A DNA stretch of 12,880 nt from the NCBI GenBank assembly GCA_031273075.1, contig JAISSM010000068.1:1-12880 (forward strand). Direction: 5' to 3'. Below are positions 6,008 through 10,432 of the stretch, in pieces. The notes under the pieces are model-generated. The model searched no databases. It saw nothing but the letters and a program-made list of their open reading frames with translations, and was not told the DNA's origin. The translations under genes and the position numbers were made by a program. Numbering within the stretch: the stretch's first letter is position 1; every line of letters starts with the position of its first letter. The DNA is from Rickettsiales bacterium. Lineage in GTDB: Bacteria > Pseudomonadota > Alphaproteobacteria > Rs-D84.

Positions 6008-6829
6008 ATGAAAAAAATAGTCGCATCGGGAAAAATAGCGGTCGTGGCGGGCGCTTTGCGCGCACCGTTCGTCGTCGTCGGGGATTTAAGGCGCCGGGGG
6101 TTCGACGTTTTCGTGATCGGGATCAAGAACTTTTGCGATCCCTTATTGAAGCCCGATCTGTGGGCGCGTTTGGGTCAGGCGGGGGGCGTGATAAAGACAC
6201 TTCGGCGTCTGGGCATTCGCGACATCACCATGACCGGCTCTCTCGGGCATCCGAATTTGGCGGATATCCGCCCCGATCTTTCGTCCGTTTTCATGTTCGC
6301 GCGGATCATAAAGAATCAAAAGGGCTATGATTCCATGCTGTCCGCGTTCGCGGGCGAAATCGAAAGGCTGGGGTTTCGCATCCTCGCGCCACAGGATTTG
6401 TGTCCGTCCATGACGTTCGAGGCGGCCGGCGTTTGGACCAAGGCAAAGCCCGGCAAAAGCGATTTGGCCGATATAGAGCGCGGAATCGAAGTTTCAAAAG
6501 TCATAGGCAAAATGGACATCGGGCACAGCGTCGCCGTGCACAGGCAGGTTTTGGCGATGGAGGCGGCGGAGGGAACCGCGCGGATGCTGGATCGCGTGGC
6601 GGAACTGCGAAAGGGATATAAAAAGAAAGGCGGCGTTTTGGTCAAAATGGTAAAGCCGAATCAGGATCTTCGGCTGGATACCACGGCGATCGGGCCGGAT
6701 ACCGTGAACGCGGTCGCGGATGCGAAACTGGCCGGCATAGTCGTCGACGCGAAGCACTGCATGGTCATAGACAAAGATCTCGTCGTCAAGACCGCCGACA
6801 AGCGGGGCGTCTTTATAGTTAGCAGATAG
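6008..6829 (+). CDS. lpxI: UDP-2,3-diacylglucosamine hydrolase LpxI
   Basis: LpxI cleaves UDP-2,3-diacylglucosamine to lipid X and UMP, the fourth step of lipid A synthesis at the inner membrane, and replaces LpxH in many alphaproteobacteria. The protein has the usual length of 273 residues. Its C-terminal domain (formerly DUF1009) shows DIERGIEVSKVIGKMDIGHSVAV, VLAMEAAEGTARMLDRVAEL and the hallmark KMVKPNQDLRLDTTAIGPDTV. Asp224 in RLDT corresponds, from memory, to the essential Asp225 of Caulobacter LpxI. The N-terminal domain is more divergent. In most relatives lpxI sits between lpxA and lpxB; here it is alone, divergent from a barrel gene, with no strong ribosome site before the ATG. It ends in TAG. 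Confidence 0.93.
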   Translation: MKKIVASGKIAVVAGALRAPFVVVGDLRRRGFDVFVIGIKNFCDPLLKPDLWARLGQAGGVIKTLRRLGIRDITMTGSLGHPNLADIRPDLSSVFMFARIIKNQKGYDSMLSAFAGEIERLGFRILAPQDLCPSMTFEAAGVWTKAKPGKSDLADIERGIEVSKVIGKMDIGHSVAVHRQVLAMEAAEGTARMLDRVAELRKGYKKKGGVLVKMVKPNQDLRLDTTAIGPDTVNAVADAKLAGIVVDAKHCMVIDKDLVVKTADKRGVFIVSR

Positions 6830-6839
6830 CAGGTAATAA

Positions 6840-6867
6840 TTATTAATTATAAATTATTAATTATAAA
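6840..6867 (+). repeat. heptamer repeat block D1 (TTATTAA/TTATAAA, four units)
   Basis: TTATTAA and TTATAAA alternate twice, beginning ten bases after the lpxI stop. The block is the approximate reverse complement of block D2. Confidence 0.85.
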
Positions 6868-6885
6868 TCAATTATTTGATAAGAC

Positions 6886-6898
6886 CGCGCAAAGCGCG
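6886..6898. repeat. small hairpin CGCGC-AAA-GCGCG between the D blocks
   Basis: A perfect 5-bp GC stem with an AAA loop lies between the two inverted heptamer blocks D1 and D2. There is no T run beside it, so a simple terminator is doubtful, although the AT-rich arms could extend the fold. A similar hairpin with an AAA loop stands next to block A4 at 10404-10422. Confidence 0.6.
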
Positions 6899-6909
6899 AC
6901 CGAATTGGA

Positions 6910-6944
6910 TTAATAATTAATAATTGATAATTTATAATTGGTAA
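6910..6944 (+). repeat. heptamer repeat block D2 (TTAATAA, five units)
   Basis: Units TTAATAA, TTAATAA, TTGATAA, TTTATAA, TTGGTAA end eight bases before the tRNA promoter. The block is inverted relative to D1, so 6840-6944 forms a large AT-rich inverted repeat around the GC hairpin. Confidence 0.85.
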
Positions 6945-6952
6945 TTGTCGGG

Positions 6953-6980
6953 TTGACTTTGGGCAGGGAATTATTATAAT
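6953..6980 (+). promoter_or_regulatory. tRNA-Val promoter
   Basis: TTGACT (6953-6958) and a perfect TATAAT (6975-6980) are separated by 16 bases. The tRNA begins 18 bases further on. Confidence 0.8.
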
Positions 6981-6997
6981 CGGTCGGTTTAAGTTCC

Positions 6998-7074
6998 GGG
7001 TGTTTAGCTCAGCTGGTTAGAGCACTTCGTTCACATCGAAGGGGTCGGGGGTTCGAGTCCCTCAACACCCACCA
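6998..7074 (+). tRNA. tRNA-Val (anticodon CAC)
   Basis: A complete cloverleaf of 77 bases: acceptor GGGTGTT (6998-7004) pairs with AACACCC (7064-7070), the anticodon stem is CTTCG/CGAAG with loop TTCACAT (7030-7036), and the T loop is TTCGAGT. CCA is encoded at 7072-7074. The anticodon CAC (7032-7034) reads GUG codons. The T stem contains one G-U pair. Confidence 0.95.
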
Positions 7075-7102
7075 CCCTTCGCGTCTGCGACGCTACGGGT
7101 GG
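7072..7102 (+). terminator. hairpin downstream of tRNA-Val
   Basis: CCACCC (7072-7077) pairs with GGGTGG (7097-7102), and GCGTC (7081-7085) pairs with GACGC (7089-7093). The outer arm includes the CCA end of the tRNA. There is no T run, so it may be a rho-independent-like processing structure or a REP-type palindrome. Confidence 0.45.
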
Positions 7103-7284
7103 CGCGGCCACGTATCTTTCTCCAATTAAGTTTACGCTTGAATTTCACGGATGGGAATGTTTGGGTCGTTCCAAACATCGGTCAAGTTCTATTCCCGGAA
7201 AAATATCCCCAACCGACCCATTGATTCGCACAGGCGGGGAGGTAAAAAACACAAATATTCCCCGGCCCGGCATTACCATAAAAC

Positions 7285-7312
7285 TTGACTCGTATTTAAT
7301 TTGTGCTATAGT
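7285..7312 (+). promoter_or_regulatory. promoter of the AAA+ ATPase gene
   Basis: TTGACT (7285-7290), 16-base spacer, TATAGT (7307-7312). Transcription would start near 7319, giving a leader of about 40 bases. The rest of 7103-7284 shows no gene or clear repeat. Confidence 0.6.
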
Positions 7313-7359
7313 TTCAGGCGTAAGAATGCGGAGGGCGTGTAACAAAATCGGCGGCGCCA

Positions 7360-9438
7360 ATGGCAACAGAGAATCCTTCGGAAAACAACATCGACGATTT
7401 ACAGCTGATCGTTTTGCGCTATCTTGGAAACGGGCTTAGGCCGAGGGTGCCGATCAAAATCAGGAATCAGGTGCTTAACTGGTTCAATAATCACGACGAC
7501 GATTTTTTCAACCCTGAAAATATCAAAGAAGCCCAGGATATGATCAGAAAATCAATCGCCCCGCCCCCGCCGGTCATACCGAACACAACTCTTCCGTATA
7601 CACTGGAAGCGGCGCGCGCGCTTGTGAATCTGGAAACGAAAGGCCGCGATGTCGAGGCCGAATGGAAGCGCATCAACAAACGGTTCGAGCTTGTGTTCGA
7701 TATTTTCGACGTGGATCAGGGCATGCGCGAAATCCTGCGATTCATGATCCATTCTTTCAAGGGCGGGGCCGTGCTCGGCTCTCTTTGGGAGGCGTTTTGC
7801 GAATTCGGCAACTTCTATATAAACACCGAGAACAAGGACGCGATCGCATTGATCACGAACTCCAGCCCCGAACAGGTCGACGACTTTCTCGACCCGGAAA
7901 GCCCCTGTTTTGAAAAAGGGATTCTGGCCTGGGAAGCCGAGGTCGAAAATTATATTTCATTAAGCAGAAAATTCCGCTCCATAATCAGCTGCAAGCACGA
8001 AACGAAGAAAGAGATCCTGGAATTCATTTTGAGAAAAAAACAGACGGCGTCCCTTTCCCCCGACGATTTCAAATATATCCATGAAATCTACGACCATTGC
8101 AAAAACCTGCTTAAAAACGCGCTGGATAAAAAGACGACCGGGGTGAACATCCTTCTGCGCGGCGCCCCCGGAACCGGAAAAAGCGAGATGGCCAAGACGC
8201 TGGCCTCTGAAACCGGCGCGGACCTTTATTCCGTGGCGGACGGCAAAACCCACGCGGAGAAAGGCGACCGCATTGCGGAACTGGCGATGATACAAAGCCT
8301 GTTCGGGGATCAGGCCGGCGTGATACTCGTATTCGACGAGGCCGACGACATATTCTTCAACGGACCGTTCGAAGGGAAAGAGGCCAATTCAAAACTGTTC
8401 ATCAACAATCTTCTTGAAAAAAACAAAGTCCCGACCATATGGACGACCAATGTCATCAACTATATAGAGCCCGCGTACATAAGAAGGTTCATGTACACGC
8501 CCGAAATCCCAAAGCCGGACGAAGACGCCACGAAAAATATTTGGAAGAATATTTCCGTAAAAAAAGATTTCGCGGTTCCCGACGCGGTCATCGCGCGGCT
8601 GGCAAAACGATACGACCTGCCGCCAAGCTTTATCGAGACGGCCATCGCGGGGGCCAAACTTGTCGGCGACGAAAAAACGCTTGAACCAACGATAGAATCC
8701 CTGTTGAGCGCGACCGACGGCTATGTCAAAAAAAACGACGACCCCCGGCTGGAATTTTTCGATCCGTCCCTATTGAACACCGACATGGATCTGGAAATGC
8801 TTTCCGATCGCATAATCTCATTGAAGAAAATGAACTTCTCTTTGTTCTTATACGGCGTCCCCGGCACGGGCAAAAGCGTATACGCCAGATATTTGGCGAA
8901 AAAAATGCGGCTTCCGGTCATCAGAAAGCGCGGAAGCGATCTGTTGGACAAATACATCGGCGAAACGGAAAAGAATATCGCCGACGCGTTCCAAATCGCC
9001 AAAGATAAAAAAGCCATGCTTATAATCGACGAAGCCGACAGCTTTTTGCAAGACCGCAACCGCGCGGTGCGCCAATGGGAAGTCACGGGCGTCAACGAAA
9101 TGCTGACGCATATGGAAGAGAACGAGTATCCGCTCGTCTGCACGAGCAATCTGACCAATTCCATAGACACGGCGGCGTTCCGCAGGTTTAATTTCAAAGT
9201 CAAATACGACTATATGAAGCCCGGACAGGCCGCCGCCGCGTTCAAGCACTTTTTCGGACAGGAAATTCAACCGGCGTCCGCGATCCACGAATTGAAATCA
9301 TTGACGCCCGGAGATTTCGCGGTCGTAAAAGAGAACGCCCAAATCATGGGGATAACCGATCAGTTCGAATTGATAAAAATGCTTGCCAAAGAAATCGAGC
9401 TCAAGAGGCTGGACAAGACGGTCGGCTTCGGGATGTAA
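7360..9438 (+). CDS. double-AAA+ ATPase of unknown function
   Basis: This 692-residue soluble protein has two AAA+ modules. The first has Walker A GAPGTGKS (268-275), Walker B VILVFDEAD (321-329), a sensor-1 Asn in WTTN (364) and Arg residues at 375-376. The second has Walker A GVPGTGKS (499-506), a KYIGETE pore-loop segment (531-537), Walker B MLIIDEAD (553-560), Asn597 and Arg608-609. Both modules keep the residues needed to bind and split ATP. The first 240 residues are helical and match no domain I know; they may bind a substrate. The pore loop of module 2 suggests threading or remodelling of a protein by a hexameric ring, as in COG0464 relatives. The ATG at 7360 is the only plausible start, with no clear ribosome site directly before it. 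It is monocistronic, so context gives no partner. Confidence 0.85.
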   Translation: MATENPSENNIDDLQLIVLRYLGNGLRPRVPIKIRNQVLNWFNNHDDDFFNPENIKEAQDMIRKSIAPPPPVIPNTTLPYTLEAARALVNLETKGRDVEAEWKRINKRFELVFDIFDVDQGMREILRFMIHSFKGGAVLGSLWEAFCEFGNFYINTENKDAIALITNSSPEQVDDFLDPESPCFEKGILAWEAEVENYISLSRKFRSIISCKHETKKEILEFILRKKQTASLSPDDFKYIHEIYDHCKNLLKNALDKKTTGVNILLRGAPGTGKSEMAKTLASETGADLYSVADGKTHAEKGDRIAELAMIQSLFGDQAGVILVFDEADDIFFNGPFEGKEANSKLFINNLLEKNKVPTIWTTNVINYIEPAYIRRFMYTPEIPKPDEDATKNIWKNISVKKDFAVPDAVIARLAKRYDLPPSFIETAIAGAKLVGDEKTLEPTIESLLSATDGYVKKNDDPRLEFFDPSLLNTDMDLEMLSDRIISLKKMNFSLFLYGVPGTGKSVYARYLAKKMRLPVIRKRGSDLLDKYIGETEKNIADAFQIAKDKKAMLIIDEADSFLQDRNRAVRQWEVTGVNEMLTHMEENEYPLVCTSNLTNSIDTAAFRRFNFKVKYDYMKPGQAAAAFKHFFGQEIQPASAIHELKSLTPGDFAVVKENAQIMGITDQFELIKMLAKEIELKRLDKTVGFGM

Positions 9439-9592
9439 AATAATTTTAATTTTAGCGGGCACCTCCTTTGCGTTTGCTCGTTTTAAGGTAACGGGGGATG
9501 ATGACGCTTTTATCAGAAACGCCTGTACGAGAAAGGATGATATTCACAACATAGACGATTTTTGCGCCAACTATAAAAAGCGCGGCGATTAA
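9391..9592 (+). other. possible short exported peptide or gene relic
   Basis: An open frame overlapping the end of the ATPase gene reads KIILILAGTSFAFARFKVTGDDD and ends NIDDFCANYKKRGD. The first part looks like a signal-peptide core with an AFA cleavage site, and the rest looks like ordinary protein of about 37 residues. It lacks a start codon in the expected place (the nearest ATG, 9383, is inside the ATPase gene). A decayed 5' end or chance are equally possible. Confidence 0.2.
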
Positions 9593-9964
9593 GATTTGGC
9601 GAATCGGGGAGGCGGGGAAGTTTTGGCAATTAAGAATGAATGTGTCGCCCGTCTGCTTCGCAGCCGAGGCTTCGCGCGGGAATGACAGCGGGAATGACAA
9701 TGGCGTGGGCGGCGAATTCAATGAATTGTCACCGAAAGGTTAGTTTGAAACCAAAAATAAACCAATAAAATCAAGGACTTATGAAAAATCTGCTTGCATT
9801 TATCTTTCGTCAATGCTATGATAAAAACAGAGAAGGTCAGCGTCACTGTCCGCATCGCGGGCAATGACAAAGGCGGGAGCAATCCCGCCAAAATTTCCCG
9901 ACCGGCGCGCGGCTTGATCCCCTGCCCCGCGCCGGCAAGGAAATTTGCCAACCCGGCCTCCTGT
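9439..9964. other. gene-poor stretch with palindromes and tandem repeats
   Basis: About 525 bases without a convincing gene. Contents seen are a possible degenerate A-type heptamer pair (9628-9641), a 12-bp tandem GCGGGAATGACA (9676-9699), the hairpin GGCGGGA-GCAA-TCCCGCC (9872-9889) and a larger cruciform at 9891-9946. The stretch looks like a degraded intergenic or gene-relic region. Confidence 0.6.
9891..9946. repeat. cruciform-forming inverted repeat
   Basis: AAATTTCC (9891-9898) pairs with GGAAATTT (9939-9946), and inside it CCGGCGCG (9902-9909) pairs with CGCGCCGG (9928-9935). It has REP-like composition and no T run. Confidence 0.65.
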
Positions 9965-9995
9965 CGTTATGTCAAGTCCAAACCTTGACATAACG
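9965..9995. promoter_or_regulatory. operator-like perfect inverted repeat with embedded -35 box, upstream of hxlR-type gene
   Basis: CGTTATGTCAAG (9965-9976) and CTTGACATAACG (9984-9995) are exact inverted copies with a 7-base spacer. The right arm contains TTGACA (9985-9990), a consensus -35; CACAAT (10008-10013) could be the matching -10 at 17 bases. The left arm gives TTGACA on the other strand. HxlR dimers typically bind such sites next to their own gene, so autoregulation is inferred. Confidence 0.7.
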
Positions 9996-10029
9996 GCGGA
10001 GTTTTATCACAATATGCAGGAGTCGAATC

Positions 10030-10371
10030 ATGTTGCCAGAAAATAATTCGCATATCTGTCCGGCCGAAGTCACAGTCGGGCTTGTCGGCAGAAAATGGAA
10101 GCTGTTGATTTTATGGGAATTGTCCCACGGAGTATGCCGCTTTGGAGATATTCTTAAAAACATAGAAGGTATCAGTCAAAAAGTTTTGGCGCAGAATCTT
10201 CGCTCGCTCGAGGCCGACGGTTTGGTTTCGCGCAAAGCTTATGCCGAAGTGCCGCCGCGCGTCGAGTATTCGATGACGCCGCTGGCCCGGGATCTGGCCA
10301 AGGTACTTGATATAATGGGCGAGTGGGGGCTGAAGTATCTTGAACAGAGGAAAACTCAATCCGACCAATGA
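10030..10371 (+). CDS. HxlR-family winged-helix transcriptional regulator
   Basis: This 113-residue DNA-binding protein has the HxlR pattern: an N-terminal Cys (HICPAEVTVGLVGRKWKLLILWEL), then RFGDILKNIEGISQKVLAQNLRSLEADGLVSR (recognition helix) and the wing VPPRVEYSMTPLA. Cys10 is the conserved N-terminal cysteine that senses oxidants or electrophiles in relatives such as YodB and HypR; whether it does so here is unknown. An AGGAG ribosome site (10018-10022) fixes the ATG. HxlR regulators usually control a divergently transcribed oxidoreductase gene, but no such gene exists here, since the upstream 525 bases look empty. The TGA stop (10369-10371) is part of heptamer block A4. Confidence 0.92.
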   Translation: MLPENNSHICPAEVTVGLVGRKWKLLILWELSHGVCRFGDILKNIEGISQKVLAQNLRSLEADGLVSRKAYAEVPPRVEYSMTPLARDLAKVLDIMGEWGLKYLEQRKTQSDQ

Positions 10372-10394
10372 AGAATGAAGATTGAAGAATGAAG
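10367..10394 (+). repeat. heptamer repeat block A4 (AATGAAG, four units)
   Basis: Units AATGAAG, AATGAAG, ATTGAAG, AATGAAG, with part of a fifth (AATGGA), in the same order as blocks A2 and A3. It covers the stop codon of the hxlR-type gene. Confidence 0.93.
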
Positions 10395-10403
10395 AATGGA
10401 TGT

Positions 10404-10422
10404 CGCGCCGCAAAGCGGCGCG
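10404..10422. terminator. GC-rich hairpin between convergent genes
   Basis: CGCGCCGC (10404-10411), AAA, GCGGCGCG (10415-10422): a perfect 8-bp stem between the ends of the hxlR-type gene and the autotransporter gene. T runs are lacking on both sides, so it may be a bidirectional hairpin of the same type as 6886-6898 and not a classical terminator. Confidence 0.5.
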
Positions 10423-10432
10423 TACTTTATCA

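Noticed and set aside
5263..6330. Long plus-strand frame (355 codons) opposite the barrel gene and into lpxI
   Set aside because: It is very Arg-rich and shadows two well-supported genes; long antisense frames are expected with this codon usage.
2757..7000. CRISPR arrays suggested by the many short repeats
   Set aside because: The units are 7 bp and directly tandem, without unique spacers, and there are no cas genes.
6998..7360. Integration site of a genomic island at the tRNA-Val 3' end
   Set aside because: No integrase and no repeated copy of the tRNA end is present in the following DNA of the window.
7161..7439. Plus-strand 92-residue frame before the ATPase gene
   Set aside because: It overlaps the ATPase start and its promoter, is rich in Arg/Gly as expected from GC-rich noncoding sequence, and has no recognisable domain.
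9452..9721. Minus-strand 89-residue membrane-protein-like frame
   Set aside because: Its first third is made of the 12-bp tandem GCGGGAATGACA and palindromic DNA, it has no ribosome site, and the hydrophobic stretch is complementary to another open frame; neither strand is convincing.
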